Origin: Halorubrum sp. Hd13
GTDB taxonomy: Archaea; Halobacteriota; Halobacteria; Halobacteriales; Haloferacaceae
Direction: 5' to 3'
Length of the DNA: 36,785 bases
Assembly (NCBI RefSeq): GCF_002252755.1
Contig: NZ_NHOY01000031.1
Location: 1 to 36,785 of the forward strand
The position numbers and the translations under genes were made by a program. Below the pieces are notes generated by a model that was given only the letters and a program-made list of their open reading frames with translations, was not told where the DNA came from and ran no database searches. Below, one piece after another: positions 30,691 through 36,785 of the stretch; positions within the stretch are counted from its first letter, which is position 1; every line of letters begins with the position of its first letter.

Positions 30691-30717
30691 CGGATGCCGC
30701 GGCCACGTCGCACCGAG

Positions 30718-31410
30718 ATGAGCGACCACTCGCGGAACGATAGCTCGTCCGACGCGGTCTCGAGACGATCCCTGCTCGGCGGCGTCGCCGCCGTCGCCGG
30801 CGGCGGCCTCGCCGGGCTCGGCGCGCTCGCGGCGTCGAGCGAGCCGGCGGCCGCGGTCGACGGCGACCCCGCCGCCTTCGAGGCGGGCGACGCGCCGACC
30901 GTCACCAGCAACGACGGGCGGATCGACTCCGTCTACCTCTCGCCCGTCCTCGACGTGTCGTGGACCGACTTCTCCGCCGGCGTCGAGCGCGTGACGCTCG
31001 TGCTCGCCGTCGGGAGCGACGCCGGCGTCGACGAGGTGTACCGGGAGACGCTGACCGCGTCAGACCCGGACGCGACGCCCGGCGACGTCGCGGCGGTAGG
31101 GAGCGCCGACGGCGGGAAACCGGACGGGACGGCGCCCGACTTCGCGGCGGTCGACGGCGGCCTCACCGCCCGGTTCGAGCGCGCCGACGCGACCGCCCGC
31201 GGCGACGCGGTGACGAGCGAGTCGCTCGGTGACCCGAACTTGGCCGGCGGCGAGAGCGCGACGACGACCCTCGACGTCGTGTTCCGCGCGGACGTCGTCG
31301 GCGGCGGCGACGAGGCGACCGTCGTGCGCACGACGACCGTCGACGTGACGGTCGAGAACCCCGCCGGCGACGCGACGGCCGGCGGTGAGGTCGAGGTGGA
31401 CGCCGCGTAG
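30718..31410 (+). CDS. Tat-exported protein, unknown function
   Basis: A 230-residue protein. The N-terminus has a twin-arginine signal: SRRSLLGG (about residues 15-22), then a hydrophobic AVAGGGLAGLGALAA and a cut region near SEPAAAV. The mature part is acidic and beta-rich (RIDSVYLSPVLDVSWTDFSA, VERVTLVLAVG, TTTLDVVFRADVVGG, TVVRTTTVDVTVENP), like an immunoglobulin-like surface domain. There is no lipobox Cys. The ATG at 30718 is preferred over one at 30694 by TATA spacing. It is likely secreted folded, as is usual in haloarchaea. Confidence 0.78.
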   Translation: MSDHSRNDSSSDAVSRRSLLGGVAAVAGGGLAGLGALAASSEPAAAVDGDPAAFEAGDAPTVTSNDGRIDSVYLSPVLDVSWTDFSAGVERVTLVLAVGSDAGVDEVYRETLTASDPDATPGDVAAVGSADGGKPDGTAPDFAAVDGGLTARFERADATARGDAVTSESLGDPNLAGGESATTTLDVVFRADVVGGGDEATVVRTTTVDVTVENPAGDATAGGEVEVDAA

Positions 31411-31431
31411 GACGGGGCGGTTCCGGCCCGC

Positions 31432-32160
31432 TCAGAGGTGCATTCCGCCGTCGACTTCCAGCACCTCGCCGTGGACGTACTCGTTGTCGATCAGGTAGCG
31501 GACGGAGTGGGCCACGTCCGCCGGCTCGCAGGCGTACTCGGGGAGGTGGGTGTCGACGTTCTCGTGGCCGCGAAACTCGATCCCTTCGAGGTAGTCGAGG
31601 ATGACGTCGTTGAGGTCGGTCTCGACGGGACCGGGCGCGACCGCGTTGACCTGCACGCCGTCCGGGCCGAGCTCCCGAGCGAGCGCGCGCGTCAGCCCGT
31701 GAACCCCGGCCTTGCTCGCGGCGTAGCTGGCGTCCACCGTCCCGAGCGTGCCGCCGACGCTGGAAAGGAAGACGACATCGCCCCCGGCCGCCCTGAGGTG
31801 CGGCGCCGCCGCGCGGGTGACGCGGAACGCCCCGGAGAGGTTGGTGTCGATCACCGACTCCCACTCGGCGTCGGTCGTCTCTTCCAGCCGGTTCGGGCGC
31901 GTGATCCCGGCGTTGTTGACGACCGCGTCTAGCGAGTCGAACGCGTCGACGGCGGTTTCGACGAGTCGGTCCGCGGCCGCGGACTCGGAGATGTCGGCCC
32001 GCACGGTGACGGCCTCTCCGCCCGCCTCGCGGACCCGCTCCGCCGTCTCGTCCGCGGCCTCCTCGTCCGACCGGTAGTTGACGACGACGTCGCGCTCGGC
32101 GAACTCGACCGCGATTGACCGCCCGATTCCGCGACTGCTTCCGGTGACCAGTATCGCCAT
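31432..32160 (-). CDS. SDR family oxidoreductase (3-oxoacyl-ACP reductase FabG-like)
   Basis: A 242-residue classical short-chain dehydrogenase. The cofactor motif is TGSSRGIG (residues 6-13), followed by NNAG (82-85). The catalytic Ser133, Tyr146 and Lys150 lie in SSVGG and YAASK, and APGPVETDL is typical. The sequence is closest in pattern to FabG, but haloarchaea lack standard bacterial fatty-acid synthesis, so another keto substrate such as PHA-type or a xenobiotic is likely. The ATG at 32160 is chosen over a GTG at 32166. Its promoter carries an operator-like palindrome, so regulation by a repressor is likely. Confidence 0.88.
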   Translation of the reverse strand: MAILVTGSSRGIGRSIAVEFAERDVVVNYRSDEEAADETAERVREAGGEAVTVRADISESAAADRLVETAVDAFDSLDAVVNNAGITRPNRLEETTDAEWESVIDTNLSGAFRVTRAAAPHLRAAGGDVVFLSSVGGTLGTVDASYAASKAGVHGLTRALARELGPDGVQVNAVAPGPVETDLNDVILDYLEGIEFRGHENVDTHLPEYACEPADVAHSVRYLIDNEYVHGEVLEVDGGMHL

Positions 32161-32163
32161 ACC

Positions 32164-32173
32164 CACACGTGTG
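32164..32173. promoter_or_regulatory. Perfect 10-base palindrome between promoter and SDR start
   Basis: CACACGTGTG, centred 8-9 bases before the SDR ATG, at or just after the expected transcription start. It could be an operator half of a composite site. Confidence 0.4.
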
Positions 32174-32174
32174 A

Positions 32175-32194
32175 TTAATGGTTAATACCACTAA
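32175..32194 (-). promoter_or_regulatory. Operator-like inverted repeat over the SDR TATA box
   Basis: TTAATGG-N6-CCACTAA: the arms match at six of seven positions. The 6-base centre (TATTAA on the minus strand) is the TATA box, 22-27 bases before the SDR start. A protein bound here would block TBP, so repression is the simplest reading. Confidence 0.5.
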
Positions 32195-32269
32195 CGAATA
32201 CAAAACCGCGATCGGGCGGCACTCGGTCACTGCGGATCGCAGTCGCTTGCGACCGAACGCGGCCCCCCG

Positions 32270-32581
32270 TCAGCGCTCTCGCTTCGCCTCTCGGCCGAGC
32301 TCCTGCTCGACCGCTTCGACCTTCCGGTCCGCGGTCGTCTCCGCGGTCCGCTTGTCGTCGATCTTCAGCACTGTCGAGACGCGGTCGCCGTCGACGGCGT
32401 CGTGGGCGGCCGCGGCGGCGGCGAACACCGTCTCGGCGTCGTCGGCCTCGATCACGGTGCCCATCGGGTTCGTCTCGTAGCTCACGTCGAACGCGTCGAG
32501 CGCGTCGACGGCCTTCGCGACCTCGCTCGCCATGCTGTCCTCGATCACCGGCGCGACGCTCAACAGCGCGACTGTGGTCAT
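32270..32581 (-). CDS. MTH1187 family thiamine-binding protein
   Basis: A 103-residue cytosolic protein of the YkoF/MTH1187 (DUF77) group, small ferredoxin-like folds that bind thiamine or related ligands. The typical start VALLSVAPVIEDSMASEVAKAV is present, as are YETNPMGTVIEADD and VSTVLKIDDKR. The tail is charged and helical. The ATG at 32581 is supported by a minus-strand TATA, GATTTAAGTG, at 32606-32615. Its physiological role is unclear in any organism. Confidence 0.88.
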   Translation of the reverse strand: MTTVALLSVAPVIEDSMASEVAKAVDALDAFDVSYETNPMGTVIEADDAETVFAAAAAAHDAVDGDRVSTVLKIDDKRTAETTADRKVEAVEQELGREAKRER

Positions 32582-32605
32582 GGTCGCGGATCCGCGCCGC
32601 CGACA

Positions 32606-32615
32606 CTTAAATCGG
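32606..32615 (-). promoter_or_regulatory. TATA box of the MTH1187-family gene
   Basis: Minus-strand GATTTAAGTG, 25-34 bases before the ATG at 32581. Confidence 0.6.
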
Positions 32616-32642
32616 CGCGCGCGGTGGGGCCCGCGTCGACGC

Positions 32643-33578
32643 CTACTCGAGGGCGTCCCGCAGGAACGACAGCTGATGCCCCACCGCCGGCTCGAAGTCC
32701 TCGCCGAGCGGGGAGAAGTGGTCCGCGGGCATGGTGACGACCGTCCCGCGCGAGAGCGACTCGCCGGCGTCGACGACAGCCTCGCTGTCCACGATTGCGT
32801 CGTCGGTCCCGGCCAAGAGGAGGGTCGGCGCCCGGATCTCGTCGAGCCGCCCGACGGGTCGGTAGTTCGCGACCCGCAGCAGCGACCGCGCCGGCGTCTC
32901 GTTGCGCCACGTCGACTCGCGGTCGACCAGGTCCAGGTACTTCCGTTTCGTCCCCGGCTCAGTGATCGCTGCGAGCTCCTCGGTACCGCCCACGATCGGG
33001 ACGCTCCGGCCGCGACCGAACCGGTGACCGACCAGGTCGCGGAGCCCGGCGATCCCAGAGCGCGCGAGGTACTTCGCGCCTCGGCGTCGGGCGATCGCGC
33101 GGCCGTCGAGCATCGGGACCGCGCCGATCACGGCGTCGACGTCGGCGCGCTCCGCGGCGAGCGCGAGGACGTGCGCCGCCGACAGCGACGCGCCCCAGAG
33201 CACGAGTCCGCGCCCGACGGCGTCGACGCGGCGGACGCGGTCGATCGCGGCCGCGTAGTCGGCGCGCTGGTCCGCGGGGTGGACCGCCTGCGAGTCGCCG
33301 TCCGAGGCGCCGAACTCGCGGTAGTCGAAGCAGAACGCCGCGTAGCCGGCGTCGGCGAACCGCTCCGCGACCGCCGGGTAGCCGAAGCTCCGCTCCGCGC
33401 CGAGGCCAGGCGCCATCACGATCACCGGGGGGTCGTCGCCGTCGCCGCCCGGGAGGCAGAGGGTGCCGCGGCAGGTGTCGCCGTCGACGTCGAACGCGAG
33501 CGCACGGGTGGCGAACCGCTCGCGGGGCGGCCGGGCGAGGCGGCGCTGCGCGCGGTTCACCGGGTTCCGGCGGGTCAC
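32643..33578 (-). CDS. Alpha/beta hydrolase
   Basis: A 311-residue alpha/beta-hydrolase-fold enzyme, probably an esterase or acyl-peptide-type hydrolase. The nucleophile elbow is WGASLSAAH (Ser in GxSxS form). The acid is probably in LLLAGTDDAIVD and the base is His in MPADHFSPL. The oxyanion-region VIVMAPGLGAERSFGYPAV and FCFDYREFGASDG are typical. It starts with GTG at 33578, overlapping the upstream gene's stop by 4 bases (GTGA), so the two are translationally coupled. The substrate is unknown. Confidence 0.85.
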   Translation of the reverse strand: MTRRNPVNRAQRRLARPPRERFATRALAFDVDGDTCRGTLCLPGGDGDDPPVIVMAPGLGAERSFGYPAVAERFADAGYAAFCFDYREFGASDGDSQAVHPADQRADYAAAIDRVRRVDAVGRGLVLWGASLSAAHVLALAAERADVDAVIGAVPMLDGRAIARRRGAKYLARSGIAGLRDLVGHRFGRGRSVPIVGGTEELAAITEPGTKRKYLDLVDRESTWRNETPARSLLRVANYRPVGRLDEIRAPTLLLAGTDDAIVDSEAVVDAGESLSRGTVVTMPADHFSPLGEDFEPAVGHQLSFLRDALE

Positions 33579-34027
33579 GATCGGTCCTCGGAATCCGCGC
33601 GGTCGCCGTCGCCGCGGGCGGCATCGTCGTCGTCGGCCTCCGCCGCGGCCGGATCTTCGTCGTCGGCCGCCGCGGCTTCGTCCGCGTGCGACAGCGTCTC
33701 CAATACGCGCGTCGAGAACTCCGTCTCCGAGATCTCGTACGCGGCCAGCGCCTCGAACCACTCCGGCTCCGCGCGCCACGTCCCGAGGACGTCGCCGGGC
33801 GCGCGGACGACCGTCGCCTCGACCCGGACGGGGTCCCACTCGTCGGCCTCGGCGCGGTCGATGAGCGCGTTGAGGGCGCGCCCGATCTCGGGGTGGTGCA
33901 CCTCGCGGCCGGGAAACGCCGTCATGTACGTGAGCTCGAGCGGGTCGCCGCCGTCGATCTCCTCGACGCTGATCCCGTAGCTGCGGAGCGCCGGCTCCAC
34001 GTCGGTCGTCTGCTCGTCGCCGGTCAT
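33575..34027 (-). CDS. Conserved acidic haloarchaeal protein (150 aa), unknown function
   Basis: A 150-residue protein. A folded part of about 115 residues begins VEPALRSYGISVEEIDGGDP and includes LELTYMTAFPGREVHHPEIG and VRVEATVVRAPGDVLGTWRA. A strongly acidic Ala/Asp/Glu tail completes it. There are no TM segments. I do not know the family. It is coupled by a GTGA overlap to the alpha/beta hydrolase, so a shared role is likely. A minus-strand TATA, GATTTATTCC, near 34048-34056 supports the ATG at 34027. Confidence 0.72.
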   Translation of the reverse strand: MTGDEQTTDVEPALRSYGISVEEIDGGDPLELTYMTAFPGREVHHPEIGRALNALIDRAEADEWDPVRVEATVVRAPGDVLGTWRAEPEWFEALAAYEISETEFSTRVLETLSHADEAAAADDEDPAAAEADDDDAARGDGDRADSEDRS

Positions 34028-34118
34028 ACGGGACGGTCGACCGGACGGAATAAATCGCTACCGGCGTCGCTCGGTGCGAGAGAAGTTCTCGGTCCGTCGA
34101 AAGCCGCGGACGGGGGAT

Positions 34119-34138
34119 GGCCGCCGCGCGCGGCGGCC
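34119..34138. other. Perfect 20-base GC palindrome
   Basis: GGCCGCCGCG followed by its exact complement CGCGGCGGCC, in the 292-base divergent gap 34028-34319. It could extrude as a cruciform or hairpin, or bind a dimeric protein. Confidence 0.6.
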
Positions 34139-34190
34139 GTGATCGGAGTTGTCAGAGGCACACGATTGTCCCGCGCGGCCGGTTTGTTCT

Positions 34191-34211
34191 ATTTCGTGAA
34201 ATCATATAAAC
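34191..34211 (+). promoter_or_regulatory. Distal TATA box with adjoining ATTTC-GT-GAAAT inverted repeat
   Basis: The inverted repeat 34191-34202 directly precedes CATATAAAC (34204-34211). This strong TATA lies about 110 bases upstream of the DUF4013 ATG, which has a nearer element. A transcript from here would have a leader of about 85 bases or could use a GTG at 34254. Confidence 0.45.
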
Positions 34212-34288
34212 GCTCGGGAGGCGGTCCTTCTGGTTTCCTCCGCTCCGGAACTCGTGCCCGCCTCGACGCGGTCCGCCGAACCGGGCAT

Positions 34289-34298
34289 GCTTTATCAC
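34289..34298 (+). promoter_or_regulatory. Proximal TATA box of the second DUF4013 gene
   Basis: GCTTTATCAC, 22-31 bases before the ATG at 34320. Confidence 0.6.
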
Positions 34299-34319
34299 CG
34301 TCGCGGGACAGGATCGGAT

Positions 34320-35513
34320 ATGATCCGGGGCGCGTCGTCGGTCCTTCCGCGGTCCGCCGACGCCGCCGGCGTCCTCGTCGTCGGCGGCTTCCTGACCCTG
34401 CTGGCGTGGGTGGCCACGCCGGTCTGGGTCGGCGGCGTCCTCGCCGTCCCGCCGCTCGTCGTCCTCGCGCCGCTCGCGCTCGCGCCCGCCTTCGTGCTCC
34501 GCGGGTACCTCGTCCGCGTCGTCGCCGGCGGGGGCGCGACCGGGAACCGGGAGGGCGCGCCGCCGTTCGTCGCCTGGAACGAGCTCTATCGGGACGGCGC
34601 GAAATCGGTCCTGCTGAGCGCGCTGCTGCTCGCGCCGTTGGCGCTGCTGTTCGCGGTCGCGGCGCTCGCGTTCGCCGCCGTCGAGACCGGGGCCGTCGAC
34701 CTCGCCCCCGCGACCGGTCTCGCCGAGCGCGCGCTCGGCCCGAGGAGCGCTCCCGCCGTCCTCGGCGCCGGCGGCGGGCTCCTGAGCGTCGCCGTCGCGG
34801 CGTACCTCCTCGCGTTCGCGTACGTCAGGCCGGCGGCGCTCGCCGCGTTCGCCGCGTCCGGACGGCTCCGCGACGCCCTCCGTCCGGGGCGGGTCGCCGC
34901 CGTCGCCGGCTCGGCGGAGTACGCGACGACGTGGCTCGTCGCGGTCGCGGCGCTCGGCGCGGGGTACGCGCTGGCCGCGCCGCTCGTCCCGCTCGTCGCC
35001 GGCGTCCCGCTCGCCTTCGCCGTCCGGGTCGTCGCGCACGCGCTCTACGGCCGCGGCGCCGCGGACGCGATCGAGTTCGACGCCGCTGAGCCGTCCGAGC
35101 CAGCCGAGTCGGCCGACTCACCGGCGGCGGGAGCGTCCGAGTCGCCCGCGCCTCCGTCTGCGTCTCCGACCGCGGCGTCGGGAGCGCCCCCGGAGCCCGC
35201 GGACCCCTCCCCCGACCGGTTCGACGGCGGGTCCCGGCGATCGGCGACCGAGGCGTCGGCGGCGGTCCAGACCGGTCGGACGGTCCCGATCGGCGCCGAC
35301 CGAGGGGCGCGGACCGGGGTCGACTCCGCCGGCTTCGAGTGGAACGCCGAAGGCGACGTGGAGAGCGGTGACGAGCGAGCGCCGCCACCCGACGACGGAC
35401 ACGGCGGTGACCGCGCCGAGCGGGGAGGGACCGACCGCCGGGACACCGACCGCGGGGGCGCCGCCGACGGGTTCGACTGGAGCGCGCCCGTCGACGCGGA
35501 AGACAAGAGTTGA
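34320..35513 (+). CDS. DUF4013 membrane protein with long acidic tail (second of two)
   Basis: A 397-residue protein. Residues 1-245 repeat the topology of the 19444-20169 protein: paired N-terminal TM segments, a [20 protein letters not shown] loop matching the P-x-F-x-x-W signature, then about four more TM segments. The loop [20 protein letters not shown] corresponds to TPAALAAVADSGRLGDGFAV in the other copy. Residues 250-397 are a disordered Ser/Pro/Asp/Glu-rich cytosolic tail absent from the paralogue. A short [13 protein letters not shown] ends the protein, and a similar [13 protein letters not shown] occurs earlier in the tail. The ATG at 34320 is set by TATA spacing. Its function is unknown. 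Confidence 0.82.
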   Translation: MIRGASSVLPRSADAAGVLVVGGFLTLLAWVATPVWVGGVLAVPPLVVLAPLALAPAFVLRGYLVRVVAGGGATGNREGAPPFVAWNELYRDGAKSVLLSALLLAPLALLFAVAALAFAAVETGAVDLAPATGLAERALGPRSAPAVLGAGGGLLSVAVAAYLLAFAYVRPAALAAFAASGRLRDALRPGRVAAVAGSAEYATTWLVAVAALGAGYALAAPLVPLVAGVPLAFAVRVVAHALYGRGAADAIEFDAAEPSEPAESADSPAAGASESPAPPSASPTAASGAPPEPADPSPDRFDGGSRRSATEASAAVQTGRTVPIGADRGARTGVDSAGFEWNAEGDVESGDERAPPPDDGHGGDRAERGGTDRRDTDRGGAADGFDWSAPVDAEDKS

Positions 35514-35538
35514 TACGAGCGCGGGCGAACGGTCGCCC

Positions 35539-36606
35539 ATGCGCATCTCCGACCGGGGCTACGGCGAGGAGGGCCGGGAACGGCTCACCCTCGTCCCCGA
35601 GAACGTCGACGACCTCTGGCACCTCGCGCACGTCCTCGAACCGGGTGACCTCGTCGAGGGGGACACCACGCGCCGGATCCAGCGGAACGACGACCAGATG
35701 CGGGACACCGGCGGCCAGCGCGAGCACCTGTTCGTCACGCTGGAGGTCGACGACGTGGAGTTCGCCCGGTTCGCCAACCGGCTCCGCGTCGGGGGCGTGA
35801 TCGTCGCCTGCTCCCGCGAGGACCAGCTCAACGCCCACCACACGCTCAACGTCGAGGAGCACGACGAGATAACGGTCGAGAAGCACTTCAAGCCGGACCA
35901 GACCGAGCGGCTGGAGGAGGCGACGGAGGCCGCCGAGAACCCCGATGTCGCCATCGCGACCGTCGAGGAGGGGGCCGCCTACGTCCACACGGTCCAGCAG
36001 TACGGCACCGAGGAGTACGCCTCGTTCACGAAGCCGACGGGGAAGGGAGAGTACTCGCGGCCCCGCGAGGAGCTGTTCGCGGAGCTCGGCGAGGCGCTCG
36101 CGCACCTTGACGCCGACGCCGTGATCCTCGCGGGCCCGGGGTTCACGAAGAACGACGCGCTCGACTACGTCACCGAGGAGTACCGCGACCTCGCCGACCG
36201 GATCACCACGGTCGACACCTCCGCCGCCGGCGACCGCGGCGTCCACGAGGTGCTCAAGCGCGGCGCGGTCGACGAGGTCCAGAAGGAGACCCGGATCTCG
36301 AAGGAGGCGAGCCTCATCGACGAGCTGACCGAGAACATCGCGCAGGGCGCGAAGGCGACGTACGGCCCGGAGGACGTGGCCGAGGCCGCCGAGTTCGGCG
36401 CGATCGAGACCCTCCTCGTCGTCGACGACCGGCTCCGCACGGAGCGGCAGGGGGAGGGCGACTGGTCGATCGACGTCAACGAGGTGATCGAGTCGGTCGA
36501 ACAACAGGGCGGCGACGTGGTCGTCTTCTCCTCCGAGTTCGCGCCCGGCGAGCAGCTCTCGAACCTCGGCGGGATCGCCGCTATCCTGCGGTATCGGCTG
36601 GAGTGA
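35539..36606 (+). CDS. pelA: mRNA surveillance protein pelota
   Basis: A 355-residue aRF1 paralogue that recognises ribosomes stalled with an empty A site and, with aEF1A and ABCE1, splits them. The N-terminal Sm-like domain ([20 protein letters not shown], then [16 protein letters not shown]) and the central domain ([20 protein letters not shown]) are visible. The C-terminal eRF1 domain 3 ([15 protein letters not shown], then [20 protein letters not shown]) is also present. The GGQ motif of release factors is absent, as expected for pelota. The start follows the DUF4013 stop by 25 bases. A hairpin-rich element begins just downstream. Confidence 0.95.
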   Translation: MRISDRGYGEEGRERLTLVPENVDDLWHLAHVLEPGDLVEGDTTRRIQRNDDQMRDTGGQREHLFVTLEVDDVEFARFANRLRVGGVIVACSREDQLNAHHTLNVEEHDEITVEKHFKPDQTERLEEATEAAENPDVAIATVEEGAAYVHTVQQYGTEEYASFTKPTGKGEYSRPREELFAELGEALAHLDADAVILAGPGFTKNDALDYVTEEYRDLADRITTVDTSAAGDRGVHEVLKRGAVDEVQKETRISKEASLIDELTENIAQGAKATYGPEDVAEAAEFGAIETLLVVDDRLRTERQGEGDWSIDVNEVIESVEQQGGDVVVFSSEFAPGEQLSNLGGIAAILRYRLE

Positions 36607-36630
36607 GAAACGGAAGCGGCGCAACGTCTA

Positions 36631-36785
36631 TTTATAAATGAACTGTGCGGTGGCGCGTGCCTGCGAGCGGGCCATCGGCCCGCGAGCAGCACCGCGCGAG
36701 GGAGTCAGTCGTCCGGAGCGAAGCGGAGGACGACTGACGAGGCTGGGGAGGTGTGAGGCTGCGGTTGTGGTTGTGGGCGGGTGGG
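36631..36785 (+). repeat. Dispersed structured element, copy B (cut by the window end)
   Basis: TTTATAAA (36631-36638) is followed by a GC-rich stretch. Hairpin 1 is GCGGGCC-atc-GGCCCGC (36667-36683). A GCGCGAGG spacer leads to hairpin 2, GTCAGTCGTCC (36704-36714) with GGACGACTGAC (36728-36738), an 11-base perfect stem. The block GAGGCTGGGGAGGTGTGAGG (36739-36758) follows, then GCGGTT, and GGGTGGG at the very end. It matches copy A (minus strand, 22056-22233) in order and in the block, but the hairpins have different sequences. The 3' part lies outside the window. Confidence 0.7.

Noticed and set aside
28965-30911. Long open frame antisense to rtcB
   Set aside because: The rtcB strand carries all ligase motifs. 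The antisense frame is low-complexity and crosses gene boundaries.
34825-36624. Long open frame antisense to pelota and the DUF4013 tail
   Set aside because: It changes abruptly to Arg-rich sequence beyond pelota and has no recognisable domain; it is a composition shadow.

Overview
The window is GC-rich, gene-dense chromosomal DNA from a halophilic archaeon (class Halobacteria). A Halorubrum-like genome is my best guess, from the very high GC, the acidic proteins and the style of the intergenic repeats. The archaeal assignment rests on an archaeal ribosomal operon (L7Ae, S28e, L24e, Ndk), L11, aIF1A, pelota, RtcB with archease, archaeal-type HMG-CoA reductase, CofH (coenzyme F420 chromophore) and a bacterio-opsin-activator-type regulator. 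TATA elements mostly lie 22-34 bases before the start codon, as expected for leaderless haloarchaeal transcripts. I found about 45 protein genes. I saw no rRNA, tRNA, insertion sequence, integrase, prophage or CRISPR array.

Layout. Bases 1-4.3 kb hold a HAD phosphatase, two convergent small membrane proteins, an aldo/keto reductase and FolD. Bases 4.4-6.6 kb (minus strand) hold a diadenylate-cyclase-like protein and a 5'-nucleotidase-type metallophosphatase. Bases 6.9-8.1 kb are the ribosomal/ndk operon. Bases 8.3-10.7 kb (minus) hold a membrane-anchored beta-propeller, a beta carbonic anhydrase and a 44-residue membrane protein. Bases 10.9-13.7 kb hold a P-loop kinase, aIF1A, a tail-anchored protein, an HTH regulator and a small ribbon-helix-helix-like protein. 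Bases 13.7-16.4 kb (minus) hold an M28 peptidase, a DUF2270 protein and a small conserved protein. Bases 16.5-20.2 kb hold a HerA-like ATPase, UspA, a small conserved protein and a DUF4013 membrane protein. Bases 20.3-24.2 kb hold L11, an HFX_2341-family regulator, a structured repeat, CofH and a winged-helix protein. Bases 24.3-26.9 kb (minus) hold HMG-CoA reductase, an IMPase-family protein and a GNAT. Bases 27.1-31.4 kb (plus) hold DUF502, archease, a membrane protein, RtcB and a Tat-signal protein. Bases 31.4-34.0 kb (minus) hold an SDR, an MTH1187-type thiamine-binding protein, an alpha/beta hydrolase and a conserved acidic protein. Bases 34.3-36.6 kb hold a second DUF4013 protein and pelota.

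Most genes are housekeeping: translation and ribosome rescue, RNA ligation, isoprenoid lipid, folate and F420 synthesis. The least explained signals lie between genes. (i) Two copies of a TATA-led, multi-hairpin element occur on opposite strands at about 22.06-22.23 kb and 36.63 kb to the window end; a 20-base block is nearly identical while the hairpin sequences differ but stay paired. (ii) Six intergenic tandem arrays have unrelated units of 18-32 bases. (iii) A palindromic operator-like site sits over the TATA box of the SDR gene. (iv) A 19-codon leaderless upstream ORF overlaps the kinase start. Protein oddities are a diadenylate-cyclase-like domain with KHM where the family has RHR, a ribosomal L24e that has lost three of its four zinc cysteines, and an IMPase-family protein without the second metal motif.
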